A stretch of 64,000 nt of DNA from Enterobacter hormaechei ATCC 49162 (GTDB lineage: Bacteria > Pseudomonadota > Gammaproteobacteria > Enterobacterales > Enterobacteriaceae). The stretch is from NCBI RefSeq assembly GCF_001875655.1, contig NZ_MKEQ01000002.1:248001-312000 (forward strand). Direction: 5' to 3'. Both the position numbers and the translations under genes were made by a program. Each line of letters begins with the position of its first letter. Position 1 is the stretch's first letter. Below are positions 12,267 through 21,710 of the stretch, piece by piece. The notes beneath the pieces were generated by a model. The model ran no database searches and was not told the origin of the DNA. It worked only from the letters and a program-made list of their open reading frames with translations.

Positions 12267-12364
12267 CTAATCTCCTGTTTCACCCCGCACTTTTTCTCAC
12301 AACTTGCAACGCCTCGCCCTGAATTTGAGTATTATTGAGCGATAAAGTCGTGAAGGGATCCTCT

Positions 12365-14698
12365 ATGAAGCAAATTCGAATGCTGGCCCAGTACTACGTC
12401 GACCTGATGATGAAGCTTGGGCTGGTGCGTTTTTCCATGCTGCTGGCGCTGGCACTGGTCGTTCTGGCGATAGTTGTACAAATGGCCGTGACCATGGTTC
12501 TGCATGGTCAGGTCGAGAGCATCGACGTGATCCGCTCTATTTTCTTTGGCCTGCTGATCACCCCCTGGGCGGTCTATTTCCTTTCCGTAGTGGTTGAGCA
12601 ACTGGAAGAATCCCGACAGCGTTTATCGAAACTGGTGGATAAGCTGGAAGAGATGCGCGAACGCGATCTCAAACTCAACGTTCAGCTCAAGGACAACATT
12701 GCCCAGCTGAATCAGGAAATTTCAGACCGTGAGAAGGCGGAAGCCGAGCGTCAGACCACGCTTGAGCAGCTGAAAATTGAGATGAAAGAGCGTGAAGTGA
12801 CGCAGATCCAGCTTGAACAGCAATCCTCTTTCCTGCGCTCGTTCCTCGATGCGTCGCCAGATCTGGTGTTCTACCGTAATGAAGATAAAGAGTTCTCCGG
12901 CTGTAACCGGGCGATGGAACTGTTGACCGGGAAAAGCGAAAAGCAGCTGATCCACCTGAAGCCTCAGGATGTCTATTCCGAAGAGGCGGCAGCAAAAGTG
13001 ATGGAGACGGATGAAAAAGTCTTCCGCCATAACGTTTCGCTGACTTATGAGCAGTGGCTGGACTATCCCGACGGACGTAAAGCCTGCTTTGAGATCCGCA
13101 AAGTGCCTTATTACGACCGGGTGGGAAAACGTCATGGTCTGATGGGCTTTGGCCGTGATATCACCGAGCGTAAGCGTTATCAGGATGCGCTGGAGCGCGC
13201 CAGCCGGGATAAAACCACCTTCATCTCCACCATCAGCCATGAACTGCGCACCCCGCTGAATGGCATTGTGGGGCTGAGCCGCATTCTGCTGGATACCGAG
13301 CTGACCAGCGAGCAGGAAAAATACCTCAAAACGATCCACGTCTCGGCGGTCACGCTGGGCAATATCTTCAATGATATTATCGACATGGATAAGATGGAGC
13401 GCCGTAAAGTTCAGCTCGACAACCAGCCAGTTGATTTTACCGGCTTCCTCGCGGACCTGGAAAACCTGTCAGGTTTGCAGGCTCAGCAAAAAGGGTTGAG
13501 CTTTGTGATGGAGCCAACCCTGCCGCTGCCGCATAAAGTGGTGACGGACGGCACGCGTCTGCGTCAGATCCTGTGGAACCTCATCAGCAATGCCGTGAAG
13601 TTTACCCAGAAGGGGCAGGTTGCGGTGCGTATTCGCTATGACGAAGGGGACATGCTGCACTTTGAAGTTGAGGACTCGGGTATCGGCATTCCTCAGGAGG
13701 AGCAGGATAAGATCTTCGCCATGTACTATCAGGTTAAAGACAGCCACGGCGGTAAACCGGCGACCGGTACGGGCATTGGCCTGGCGGTGTCGAAACGTCT
13801 GGCGAAAAGTATGGGCGGGGATATCACCGTTGCCAGCCAGCCGGGTAAAGGCTCCACCTTTACGCTTACCGTCCACGCGCCTGCCGTCGCGGAAGAGGTG
13901 GAAGATACGTTTGAGAACGACGATATGCCGCTGCCAGCCCTGCACGTCCTGCTGGTGGAAGATATTGAGCTGAACGTCATTGTCGCCCGGTCGGTACTGG
14001 AAAAACTCGGTAACAGCGTGGATGTGGCGATGACCGGCAAAGCCGCGCTGGAGATGTTCACGCCGGGCGAGTACGACCTGGTGCTGCTCGATATTCAGCT
14101 ACCGGACATGACCGGGCTGGATATTTCCCGCGAGCTGACGCGTAAATACGCTCCTGACGAGCTGCCGCCGCTGGTGGCGTTGACCGCAAACGTGCTGAAA
14201 GATAAAAAAGAGTACCTCGAGGCCGGTATGGACGATGTGCTCAGCAAGCCGCTGGCAGTGCCTGCCCTGACGGCGATGATCAAGAAGTTCTGGGATACCT
14301 GTGATGAAGAGGAGAGCACCATGACGTCTGTTGATAGCGCCAAAGCCCAAACGATTCTGGATACCGCCATGCTGGAGCAGTATATCGATCTGGTGGGACC
14401 CAAACTGATCACCGATGGCCTGGCCGTGTTCGAAAAAATGATGCCGGGCTATCTGAACGTGCTCGAATCCAACCTGACGGCGCGTGACCAGAAGGGCATC
14501 GTCGAAGAGGGACATAAAATCAAAGGCGCGGCTGGCTCCGTCGGATTACGCCATCTCCAGCAACTGGGCCAACAGATTCAGTCGCCTGATTTACCTGCCT
14601 GGGAAGATAACGTGGGTGATTGGGTTGAAGAGATGAAACAAGAGTGGCAAAACGACGTGGCAGTGCTGAAAGCCTGGGTAGATGCCAGAAAAAAATGA
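12365..14698 (+). CDS. arcB: Aerobic respiration control sensor kinase ArcB
   Basis: The 777-aa tripartite hybrid kinase senses quinone redox state and phosphorylates ArcA. In order it has two membrane segments (about 23-41 and 58-77), a coiled coil, and a PAS domain holding redox cysteines C180 and C241 as in E. coli. Then come the dimerisation/H-box with His292 (SHELRTPLNG), the ATPase domain with GTGIGLAV, a receiver with LLDIQLPDM, and an HPt domain with EEGHKIKGAAG. The ATG at 12365 follows GAAGGGAT and gives the E. coli N-terminus MKQIR. An upstream in-frame start at 12335 adds 10 residues and is unlikely. Confidence 0.97.
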   Translation: MKQIRMLAQYYVDLMMKLGLVRFSMLLALALVVLAIVVQMAVTMVLHGQVESIDVIRSIFFGLLITPWAVYFLSVVVEQLEESRQRLSKLVDKLEEMRERDLKLNVQLKDNIAQLNQEISDREKAEAERQTTLEQLKIEMKEREVTQIQLEQQSSFLRSFLDASPDLVFYRNEDKEFSGCNRAMELLTGKSEKQLIHLKPQDVYSEEAAAKVMETDEKVFRHNVSLTYEQWLDYPDGRKACFEIRKVPYYDRVGKRHGLMGFGRDITERKRYQDALERASRDKTTFISTISHELRTPLNGIVGLSRILLDTELTSEQEKYLKTIHVSAVTLGNIFNDIIDMDKMERRKVQLDNQPVDFTGFLADLENLSGLQAQQKGLSFVMEPTLPLPHKVVTDGTRLRQILWNLISNAVKFTQKGQVAVRIRYDEGDMLHFEVEDSGIGIPQEEQDKIFAMYYQVKDSHGGKPATGTGIGLAVSKRLAKSMGGDITVASQPGKGSTFTLTVHAPAVAEEVEDTFENDDMPLPALHVLLVEDIELNVIVARSVLEKLGNSVDVAMTGKAALEMFTPGEYDLVLLDIQLPDMTGLDISRELTRKYAPDELPPLVALTANVLKDKKEYLEAGMDDVLSKPLAVPALTAMIKKFWDTCDEEESTMTSVDSAKAQTILDTAMLEQYIDLVGPKLITDGLAVFEKMMPGYLNVLESNLTARDQKGIVEEGHKIKGAAGSVGLRHLQQLGQQIQSPDLPAWEDNVGDWVEEMKQEWQNDVAVLKAWVDARKK

Positions 14699-14716
14699 CC
14701 CCGGCTATACCGGGGT
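14698..14716 (+). terminator. Hairpin after arcB
   Basis: ACCCCGG-CTATA-CCGGGGT directly overlaps the arcB stop codon. No T run follows, so termination here is probable but not certain. Confidence 0.45.
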
Positions 14717-14930
14717 GCGCGAATACTGCGCCAACACCAGGGAAATCGTGGCTGCGCCTGATTTTTATGGGTTGTTTTCGCATGGACGCCGCCTGAAAAT
14801 TGAGGCCGCACGCAGACAAGATAGCAAATCTTAAATAGTTTGTTACATGAATCAGTGAAATATGTGAAGCATAGCGTTTTAATCAGAATTTTTAATGTGC
14901 TTCAGCGAGTTGCATAGAAGGATCGTCAGA

Positions 14931-15584
14931 ATGAAAAAGATTGGTGTCGTGCTGAGCGGATGTGGTGTTTTCGATGGTTCAGAGATACATGAAGCCGTAT
15001 TAACGCTACTGGCATTATCGCGCCAGGGGGCGGAGGTTATCTGTTTCGCCCCGGATAAAACCCAGGCAGACGTGATTAATCATCTTACCGGCGAGCCGAT
15101 GGCGGAAAGCCGTAACGTCCTGATTGAAGCGGCGCGTATTGTGCGCGGGGATATTCACCCGCTGGCACAGGCTGATGCCGCTGAACTTGATGCCCTCATC
15201 GTGCCGGGCGGTTTTGGCGCGGCGAAAAACCTGAGCACGTTTGCAACTGAGGGGGCGGCGTGTCATGTCGATCCTGATTTAAAAGCGCTATCGCTGGCGA
15301 TGCATGCGGCAGGTAAGCCACAGGGCTTTATCTGCATAGCGCCAGCCATGCTGCCGAAAATTTTTGATTTCCCGCTGCGGCTCACGATCGGAACCGACAT
15401 TGATACCGCTGAGATGGTCGAGGATATGGGCGGCGAACACGTGCCATGTCCGGTAGACGACATTGTGGTGGATGAGGACAACAAAATCATCACCACGCCA
15501 GCCTATATGCTGGCGCAGAACATCGCCGAGGCTGCCGCAGGCATTGAAAAGCTGGTGGACAGAGTCTTGGTTCTTACCGAATGA
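14931..15584 (+). CDS. elbB: Glyoxalase III-like DJ-1/PfpI protein ElbB
   Basis: The 217-aa class I glutamine amidotransferase-like protein has the length of E. coli ElbB, for which glyoxalase activity and an effect on isoprenoid production have been reported. The N-terminus [20 protein letters not shown] is characteristic. The nucleophile is expected in the ICIAPAML segment. The ATG at 14931 has AAGGA at good spacing; an in-frame ATG 36 bases upstream is unsupported. It overlaps mtgA by 4 bases (ATGA). Confidence 0.95.
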   Translation: MKKIGVVLSGCGVFDGSEIHEAVLTLLALSRQGAEVICFAPDKTQADVINHLTGEPMAESRNVLIEAARIVRGDIHPLAQADAAELDALIVPGGFGAAKNLSTFATEGAACHVDPDLKALSLAMHAAGKPQGFICIAPAMLPKIFDFPLRLTIGTDIDTAEMVEDMGGEHVPCPVDDIVVDEDNKIITTPAYMLAQNIAEAAAGIEKLVDRVLVLTE

Positions 15585-16306
15585 GTCGTAAATTATCCCC
15601 CGGCGGGTGGGTAAAACGGATCCTGCTGCGTTTTGTTTTGGTTCTGGCGGTTTTCTGGGGCGGCGGTATTGCGCTTTTCAGCATCCTGCCCGTCCCGTTC
15701 TCCGCCGTGATGGCAGAGCGGCAGATTAGCGCCTGGCTCTCCGGTGATTTTGGCTATGTTGCCCACTCAGACTGGGTCAGCATGGATGCAATCTCCCCGT
15801 GGATGGGGCTGGCGGTCATTGCGGCAGAAGATCAGAAATTCCCGGAACACTGGGGTTTTGACGTGGCGGCGATCGAAAAGGCGCTGGATCATAATGAACG
15901 CCATGAGAACCGCGTCCGCGGCGCATCGACGCTTTCTCAGCAGACGGTAAAAAACCTGTTCTTATGGGACGGTCGTAGCTGGGTGAGAAAAGGGCTGGAG
16001 GCCGGGCTGACGCTGGGAGTCGAGACGGTGTGGAGCAAAAAACGCATTTTAACCGTCTACCTGAATATCGCGGAGTTTGGTGACGGCGTGTTTGGGGTCG
16101 AAGCGGCATCGCAGCGCTATTTTGGCAAGCCTGCCAGCAGGCTGACTATGTCCGAAGCGGCACTGCTCGCCGCCGTTCTGCCAAACCCTCTGCGGTTTAA
16201 GGCCAGCGCTCCGTCAGGCTACGTGCGAAGCCGCCAGGCGTGGATTATGCGCCAGATGCGTCAGCTGGGTGGGGAAGGCTTTATGGAGCGAAATCATCTT
16301 ATGTAG
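15581..16306 (+). CDS. mtgA: Monofunctional peptidoglycan transglycosylase
   Basis: The 241-aa GT51-family enzyme polymerises lipid II into glycan strands. One N-terminal membrane anchor (about 13-35) is followed by the transglycosylase motifs [12 protein letters not shown] and [15 protein letters not shown], with the catalytic glutamate in the first. Further family motifs are RKGLEAGLT and [15 protein letters not shown]. It starts inside the elbB stop (4-base overlap). It faces npr across a short REP-like hairpin. Confidence 0.96.
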   Translation: MSRKLSPGGWVKRILLRFVLVLAVFWGGGIALFSILPVPFSAVMAERQISAWLSGDFGYVAHSDWVSMDAISPWMGLAVIAAEDQKFPEHWGFDVAAIEKALDHNERHENRVRGASTLSQQTVKNLFLWDGRSWVRKGLEAGLTLGVETVWSKKRILTVYLNIAEFGDGVFGVEAASQRYFGKPASRLTMSEAALLAAVLPNPLRFKASAPSGYVRSRQAWIMRQMRQLGGEGFMERNHLM

Positions 16307-16307
16307 A

Positions 16308-16332
16308 GCGGGTGAGCGCAGCGCCACCCGCC
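16308..16332. repeat. REP-like hairpin between convergent mtgA and npr
   Basis: GCGGGTG (16308-16314) pairs with CACCCGC (16325-16331) around an AGCGCAGCGC loop. This is the core of a REP unit. It separates two convergent operons and may protect or terminate both transcripts. Confidence 0.6.
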
Positions 16333-16345
16333 AGAACACCAGGTT

Positions 16346-16618
16346 TTAGTCTTCGTCAAACCCGGCATTAAACAGGGCAATCACCGCCGCCAGCGCTTCT
16401 TCTTCCTGTGGACCCGTGGCTTCCACTTCAATCTGGCGGCCTTTGGCAGAATCCAGCATCAGCAGCGCAATCACGCTGTTGGCTTCTGCCTCGGTTCCCT
16501 CATCGTTGCGCAGCAGCACCTCAGCATCAAAACCCTGCATCAGTTCAAACAGCTTCATCGCCGGGCGCGCATGCATGCCCAGCTTGTTGGTGATTTCGAC
16601 GGTCTGTTTTACGGTCAT
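16346..16618 (-). CDS. ptsO: Nitrogen-PTS phosphocarrier protein NPr
   Basis: This 90-aa HPr-family protein (ptsO/npr) passes phosphate from EI-Ntr to EIIA-Ntr. The phosphorylated histidine is His16 in GMHARPA. The conserved serine region is [13 protein letters not shown]. It is the last gene of the rpoN operon and overlaps rapZ by 4 bases. Confidence 0.96.
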   Translation of the reverse strand: MTVKQTVEITNKLGMHARPAMKLFELMQGFDAEVLLRNDEGTEAEANSVIALLMLDSAKGRQIEVEATGPQEEEALAAVIALFNAGFDED

Positions 16619-17469
16619 GTTTTGCGTTTTTCCAGCGTGCGATGACGGGACTGAACGTTCTTCCCGCGTGAGCGGAAGTAATCGGCCAGCTGTTCGGCAA
16701 TGTACACCGAACGATGTTTACCGCCGGTACAGCCAATCGCTACCGTCAGGTAGCTGCGATTGTTTGTTTCCAGCATAGGTAACCATAGCTCAAGGTAGCT
16801 TCGCGTCTGGTAGATAAAATTGTGTACTTCTGTGTGTCGATCGAGGAACGCCGCCACGGGCTTATCCAGACCGGTCATAGGACGCAGTTTCGGATCCCAG
16901 TGTGGGTTCGGCAGGAAACGCACATCAAAAACGTAATCCGCATCGATAGGTATGCCGTGCTTAAAGCCGAAGGATTCAAACACCATTGTCAGTTCGCGCT
17001 CGCGCTTGCCGAGTAAGCGAGTACGCAGCATTTCCGCCAGCTCGTGGACGGACATTTCTGAGGTGTCGACAATCAGGTCGGCCCGGGAACGCAGCGGCTC
17101 AAGCAGATCGCTCTCTTTATCGATGGCGCTTTCCAGCGAAAGATTTTTACTGGAGAGCGGATGCAAACGACGTGTATCGCTGTAACGACGGATCAACGTG
17201 TTGCGGTCAGCATCCAGGAACAAGAGCTGAGGCGAGAAGCATTCCGGCAGGCTGTTCATTGCCTGCTCGAAGATTTCCGGCGATTCCGGCATGTTACGCA
17301 CGTCAATACTGACCGCGGCAGAGATTTGCCTGTCCGCAAGCGTCCGCGCCAGATCGGGTAACAGCACTACCGGTAGGTTATCTACGCAGTAAAATCCCAT
17401 GTCTTCCAGCGCGCGCAGGGCCACGGACTTCCCGGACCCCGAACGACCGCTGACGATCATCAGCACCAT
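16615..17469 (-). CDS. rapZ: RNase adapter protein RapZ
   Basis: The 284-aa protein has an N-terminal P-loop (GRSGSGKS, residues 8-15) and a C-terminal domain with the conserved [11 protein letters not shown]. By family knowledge RapZ senses glucosamine-6-phosphate and guides RNase E to the sRNA GlmZ, so controlling glmS. Another gene of the same pathway, glmM, is in this window. It overlaps npr and follows ptsN by 45 bases. Confidence 0.96.
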   Translation of the reverse strand: MVLMIVSGRSGSGKSVALRALEDMGFYCVDNLPVVLLPDLARTLADRQISAAVSIDVRNMPESPEIFEQAMNSLPECFSPQLLFLDADRNTLIRRYSDTRRLHPLSSKNLSLESAIDKESDLLEPLRSRADLIVDTSEMSVHELAEMLRTRLLGKRERELTMVFESFGFKHGIPIDADYVFDVRFLPNPHWDPKLRPMTGLDKPVAAFLDRHTEVHNFIYQTRSYLELWLPMLETNNRSYLTVAIGCTGGKHRSVYIAEQLADYFRSRGKNVQSRHRTLEKRKT

Positions 17470-17514
17470 GTTCCGTTTCTCCTCAGGGCAGCAGTTCTGA
17501 AAGCCATCTCCCGA

Positions 17515-18006
17515 TTATGCCTCATCCTGGTGGCCTTCTGCTTCAGTGATAATTTGATAAAGCTCTTCATCACTTTGGGCTGAGCGCAGTCGACGACAAA
17601 TGGTTTTATCCGCCAGACGTTTGGCAACCAGCGACAGCGTGTGCAGGTGGGTTTTGGTCTGATCGGCAGGAACCAGCAGCGCGAAGAGCAGATCCACAGG
17701 CTGGTTATCGATGGCGTCAAAAGCGATAGGCGTTTCCAGTTGCACAAACACCCCCACGGCACGCAACGTATCTTCTTCCAGCTTGCCATGCGGGATCGCA
17801 ATGCCATTGCCGATGCCGGTACTGCCCATTTTTTCACGGGTCAGAATGGCTTCAAACACGATCTGCGGCGGCAGACCCAGCTGCTTTGCGGCCAGCTCAC
17901 TGATAATTTCCAGCGCACGTTTTTTGCTCTGGCAGTGAACGCCACTGCGGGTACAATCCTGGTTAAGGACATTGCTCAGTTGAAGAGCGGAATCGTTGTT
18001 TATCAT
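17515..18006 (-). CDS. ptsN: Nitrogen-PTS enzyme IIA
   Basis: The 163-aa EIIA-Ntr carries its phosphorylated histidine at residue 73 in AIPHGKL. In E. coli the unphosphorylated form regulates K+ transport (TrkA, KdpD) and other targets. The N-terminus and length match E. coli PtsN. A strong hairpin at 18036-18060 separates it from hpf. Confidence 0.97.
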   Translation of the reverse strand: MINNDSALQLSNVLNQDCTRSGVHCQSKKRALEIISELAAKQLGLPPQIVFEAILTREKMGSTGIGNGIAIPHGKLEEDTLRAVGVFVQLETPIAFDAIDNQPVDLLFALLVPADQTKTHLHTLSLVAKRLADKTICRRLRSAQSDEELYQIITEAEGHQDEA

Positions 18007-18035
18007 AATTTCACCTAAGCGCTAACTGTACAAAT

Positions 18036-18060
18036 GGCCTGTTGTGTTTCACAACAGGCC
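18036..18060 (-). other. Perfect 11-bp intercistronic hairpin between hpf and ptsN
   Basis: GGCCTGTTGTG (18036-18046) pairs perfectly with CACAACAGGCC (18050-18060) around a 3-base loop. No T run follows in the direction of transcription, so it more likely marks RNA processing or differential stability within the rpoN operon than termination. Confidence 0.6.
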
Positions 18061-18088
18061 GTCCTGCACCCGTTAACTGCCCGGACAA

Positions 18089-18376
18089 TTAGTGTTGTTT
18101 CAGTTTATCTTTATGTTTATTGAGCTGTCTCGCAAGCTTATCAATCAAGCCGTCGATAGCCGCGTACATGTCTTGCCCTTCCGCACTGGCATGGAGTTCC
18201 CCTCCGTTGACGTGCAGGGTCGCATCCGAGATATGCGTCACTTTCTCCACTTTCAACACAACATAGACCTGGTTGATCCTCTCGAAATACTGCTCGAGTT
18301 TCGCAAACTTAGTGTTTACAAAATCGCGTAAAGCCTCAGTAATCTCGACGTTATGTCCGGTGATATTGAGCTGCAT
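18089..18376 (-). CDS. hpf: Ribosome hibernation-promoting factor
   Basis: The 95-aa short-type HPF binds the 30S decoding centre and promotes 100S ribosome dimers in stationary phase together with RMF. The sequence MQLNITGHNVEITEALR and the lysine-rich C-terminus (LNKHKDKLKQH) are typical. It is 22 bases downstream of rpoN, in the same operon. Confidence 0.96.
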   Translation of the reverse strand: MQLNITGHNVEITEALRDFVNTKFAKLEQYFERINQVYVVLKVEKVTHISDATLHVNGGELHASAEGQDMYAAIDGLIDKLARQLNKHKDKLKQH

Positions 18377-18398
18377 AGTGTCTTCCTTATCGGTTGTG

Positions 18399-19832
18399 TC
18401 AAACCAGTTGTTTACGCTGGTTAGACGGCGGAATGGATAAAGACTCTCGATACTTCGCGACAGTACGACGTGCCACCATAATACCCTGATCGGACAGCAT
18501 GGTGGTTAACTTACTGTCACTGAGTGGCTTCGCGGGATTCTCCGCGGCGATCAACTTCTTCACCAGTGCGCGAATGGCCGTTGACGAGGCTTCGCCGCCG
18601 CCTTCGGTATTCACGTGGCTGGAGAAGAAATACTTAAGCTCAAAAATACCGCGTGGGCTGTGCAGATACTTCTGCGTAGTCACGCGGGAAATGGTTGATT
18701 CATGCATCTCGACGGCCTGGGCGATGTCCGCCAGCACCATCGGTTTCATAAACTCTTCGCCCTGCTCAAAGAACGCCTGCTGCTGTTCGACAATACAGCG
18801 GCTGACGCGCAGCAGCGTGTCATTACGGCTCTCCAGACTCTTGATCAACCAGCGTGCTTCCTGAAGGTTGCTGCGAATGTATTGATTGTCGGCATCGTTA
18901 CGTGCGCTGGTGCACATGGCGGCGTATTGCTGGTTGATTTGCAGGCGAGGGATGCTGTCAGAGTTCAGTTCAACGACCCAGCGGTCATTGTGTTTTCTGA
19001 CCAGCACGTCCGGGATAACGTACTCGGGTTCGCTGGTCTGGATCGACTGCCCCGGACGCGGATCGAGCGACTGGATCAGATTCACCGCTTCCTTCAGTAC
19101 CTCTTCCTTCAGGCGCGTCACGCGCATCAGGGTGCGGAAGTCGTGGTTCGCCAGCAGATCCAGATGATCGCTGATGATGAGCCGGGCTTCGTCAATCCAC
19201 GGTGTCTCTTTGGCAAACTGCGAAAGCTGGATCAGCAGGCAGTCGCGCAGATCTTTCGCGGCGACGCCAATCGGGTCGAAACGCTGAACGCGTTTCAGGA
19301 CGGCTTCGATCTCTTCCATCTCAATGTCGTCATCGCCGATGCTTTCCAGTATTTCATCCAGCGTCACGGTCAAATAGCCCGTGTCGTCAACGGCATCGAC
19401 AATGGAGGTGGCAATCGCGCGATCGGTATCGGAGAAAGGGGTCAGCTCGACCTGCCACATCAGGTAGTCCTGAAGCGACTGGGTTGTTTCGCCCTGATAA
19501 ACCGGCAGCTCGTCGTCCTGGTAGTCTGCACGGGTTCCTGAGGGCGTACCCGCGGTGTAGATTTCATCCCAGCTGGCATCCAGCGGCAGTTCGTCCGGCA
19601 TATCTTTCTGTTCGAGCGCATCTACGGAGTCGAGCGTTTCTGTGTCCTGCGTCTGCTGGGTGTCTACCTCGTCATGAAGATCGGTTTGCTCCAGCAGCGG
19701 GTTACTGTCCAGCGCTTGCTGGAGCTCCTGCTGGAGTTCTAACGTGGACAACTGCAACAGACGGATTGCCTGCTGTAGCTGCGGCGTCATGGCCAGTTGC
19801 TGGCTGAGCCGTAATTGCAAACCTTGCTTCAT
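18399..19832 (-). CDS. rpoN: RNA polymerase sigma-54 factor
   Basis: This 477-aa sigma factor recognises -24/-12 promoters and needs AAA+ activators. The glutamine- and leucine-rich region I occupies residues 1-50, followed by an acidic region (about 55-105) and the core-binding domain. Near the C-terminus are the helix-turn-helix and the RpoN box [10 protein letters not shown]. The length equals the E. coli protein. It lies 47 bases after lptB, so LPS-transport and sigma-54/PTS-Ntr genes share one transcription unit. Confidence 0.98.
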   Translation of the reverse strand: MKQGLQLRLSQQLAMTPQLQQAIRLLQLSTLELQQELQQALDSNPLLEQTDLHDEVDTQQTQDTETLDSVDALEQKDMPDELPLDASWDEIYTAGTPSGTRADYQDDELPVYQGETTQSLQDYLMWQVELTPFSDTDRAIATSIVDAVDDTGYLTVTLDEILESIGDDDIEMEEIEAVLKRVQRFDPIGVAAKDLRDCLLIQLSQFAKETPWIDEARLIISDHLDLLANHDFRTLMRVTRLKEEVLKEAVNLIQSLDPRPGQSIQTSEPEYVIPDVLVRKHNDRWVVELNSDSIPRLQINQQYAAMCTSARNDADNQYIRSNLQEARWLIKSLESRNDTLLRVSRCIVEQQQAFFEQGEEFMKPMVLADIAQAVEMHESTISRVTTQKYLHSPRGIFELKYFFSSHVNTEGGGEASSTAIRALVKKLIAAENPAKPLSDSKLTTMLSDQGIMVARRTVAKYRESLSIPPSNQRKQLV

Positions 19833-19879
19833 GTTCAGCGCGTTTTTCTCCGGTTCGGCGTGATTTAACCTCTACCCTA

Positions 19880-20605
19880 TCAGAGTCTGAAGTCTTCCCC
19901 AAGGTACACGCGCTTAACATGCTCATCTTCGAGGATTTGCTGCGGCGTACCGTGGGCAATCAGATGGCCCTGGCTCACAATGTAGGCGCGCTCACACACG
20001 GCCAGCGTTTCACGAACGTTGTGGTCCGTAATCAGTACGCCAAGCCCGCTGTCGCGCAGATGCTCAATGATACGTTTGATATCGATAACGGAGATGGGGT
20101 CAACGCCCGCAAACGGTTCATCCAGCAGGATGAATTTCGGGTTTGCTGCCAGCGCGCGCGCAATCTCAACGCGGCGGCGTTCACCGCCAGACAATGCCTG
20201 ACCGAGGCTGTCGCGTAGGTGTTCGATATGAAACTCTTCCATCAGCTCGTTCGCACGGTCAGTGCGCTGCTCGCTGGTCAGATCGTCACGGATCTGGAGC
20301 ACGGCCATCAGGTTATCGAACACGCTTAAGCGGCGGAAGATAGAGGCTTCCTGCGGCAGATAGCCGATGCCACGACGCGCGCGAGCATGCAGCGGCAGCA
20401 GGCTGATGTCTTCATCATCGATAATAATGTTGCCAGCGTCACGCGGGACAATGCCCACCACCATGTAGAAGGTCGTGGTTTTACCCGCACCGTTAGGGCC
20501 AAGCAACCCCACGATTTCGCCGGAGTTGACGGTCAGACTGACATCTTCGACGACGCGGCGGCCCTTGTACGCTTTCGCGAGGTTTTTTGCAGTTAATGTT
20601 GCCAT
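19880..20605 (-). CDS. lptB: LPS export ABC transporter ATPase LptB
   Basis: The 241-aa ATPase powers LPS extraction by LptB2FG. Walker A is GPNGAGKTT (about 36-44), the signature is [10 protein letters not shown], Walker B is [10 protein letters not shown], and the H-loop lies in ITDHNVRE. It begins 6 bases after lptA. Confidence 0.98.
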   Translation of the reverse strand: MATLTAKNLAKAYKGRRVVEDVSLTVNSGEIVGLLGPNGAGKTTTFYMVVGIVPRDAGNIIIDDEDISLLPLHARARRGIGYLPQEASIFRRLSVFDNLMAVLQIRDDLTSEQRTDRANELMEEFHIEHLRDSLGQALSGGERRRVEIARALAANPKFILLDEPFAGVDPISVIDIKRIIEHLRDSGLGVLITDHNVRETLAVCERAYIVSQGHLIAHGTPQQILEDEHVKRVYLGEDFRL

Positions 20606-20611
20606 AACGAA

Positions 20612-21166
20612 TTAGTTACTCTTTTTCTGTGCCGGAGCCTGACCGTTGTTCTTGTCCTGCAACTGCGAAGGCACAAGCACGGTAGTGACGCGTTTGCCTT
20701 TTTCGCTGGAGGCCTGCATTTTCTGCTCTTTCACCAGATAGGTGATCTTGTCGCCTTTGATATTGCTGTCCAGCTGTTCCAGGTAGGCATTACCGGTCAG
20801 GATGACCAGATCTTTCGCCAGTTCATAGTGCATATGCGAGGCATGGCCTTTCACCGGCTTGCCGTTGTCCTGCATCTGGTAGAAGGTGGCCGGGTTGCCA
20901 TAACCATCGATAATCTCTTTGCCCTGCTCGCCGCCCGGACGGGTAACGACCACTTTGTCGGCGTTGATTTTGATGGTGCCCTGGGTCATGACGACGTTGC
21001 CGGTAAAGGTGACGACGTTACCCTGCATATCCAGAGACTGGGTATCAGATTCAATATGAATCGGCTGTTCGGTATCGCCAGTCACAGCAAGCGCGGGAAG
21101 ACTGGCCGCCAGCAGCGCGCTGGCGATAACCACTTTAAGGCTGAGTTTGTTTGTTTTGAATTTCAT
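20612..21166 (-). CDS. lptA: Periplasmic LPS-bridge protein LptA
   Basis: The 184-aa protein has a cleavable signal peptide (cleavage probably after LPALA, residue 27) and an OstA-like jellyroll. Its oligomers bridge LptC to LptD across the periplasm. The ATG at 21166 gives the E. coli-like N-terminus MKFKTNKLSLK and overlaps the end of lptC by 32 bases. An ATG at 21187 is an unlikely alternative. Confidence 0.95.
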   Translation of the reverse strand: MKFKTNKLSLKVVIASALLAASLPALAVTGDTEQPIHIESDTQSLDMQGNVVTFTGNVVMTQGTIKINADKVVVTRPGGEQGKEIIDGYGNPATFYQMQDNGKPVKGHASHMHYELAKDLVILTGNAYLEQLDSNIKGDKITYLVKEQKMQASSEKGKRVTTVLVPSQLQDKNNGQAPAQKKSN

Positions 21167-21710
21167 AGGAGGTTCTAACCTTTTCAATCAGCTCGGCGTT
21201 TTTGCTGCGTAAGTTCCCGCGCATTCTTAAACCGCTGGAATTAAATGTTGTGCCATACAGGGTGACTAAATCCTGCGACGTGACATCCTGGGTGACCAGG
21301 TTGATCTGGGCGTTATCCGTCGTAATTTTGCGCAGTTGAGCGTCAGCGGTCAGGGCGTTGACTTCAACGTGACCATACAGGTAAAGCATACGGTCATTTG
21401 TCAGTTTTGCCCGGTCAGACTTGATAGACCACGTCGGCACTTTGTCCGTATCAAAGGTGGTCATGACCGGTTGGGTAAACCACGACGTACCGTCATCTGA
21501 AAAATATTCTACATGCTGTGCAACCAGGCGATAGTTCAGTGCGCCTTCCGGGCTATAGACCACGGTATCGCTGTGATCGCTTTTATAGGTCGGGTCGCTC
21601 GTGTTAACCACTTCCGCTTGCGAATCATCGCGATCGGCGAGGTTTACGCCAATCAGTACCAGGGCGACAAGCGCAAGCAGAATGATAACCCAACGTCTGG
21701 TTTTACTCAT
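21135..21710 (-). CDS. lptC: LPS export protein LptC
   Basis: The 191-aa bitopic inner-membrane protein has an N-terminal membrane helix (about 7-24) and a periplasmic jellyroll that hands LPS from LptB2FG to LptA. The length equals E. coli LptC. It overlaps kdsC by 4 bases and lptA by 32. Confidence 0.97.
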   Translation of the reverse strand: MSKTRRWVIILLALVALVLIGVNLADRDDSQAEVVNTSDPTYKSDHSDTVVYSPEGALNYRLVAQHVEYFSDDGTSWFTQPVMTTFDTDKVPTWSIKSDRAKLTNDRMLYLYGHVEVNALTADAQLRKITTDNAQINLVTQDVTSQDLVTLYGTTFNSSGLRMRGNLRSKNAELIEKVRTSYEIQNKQTQP

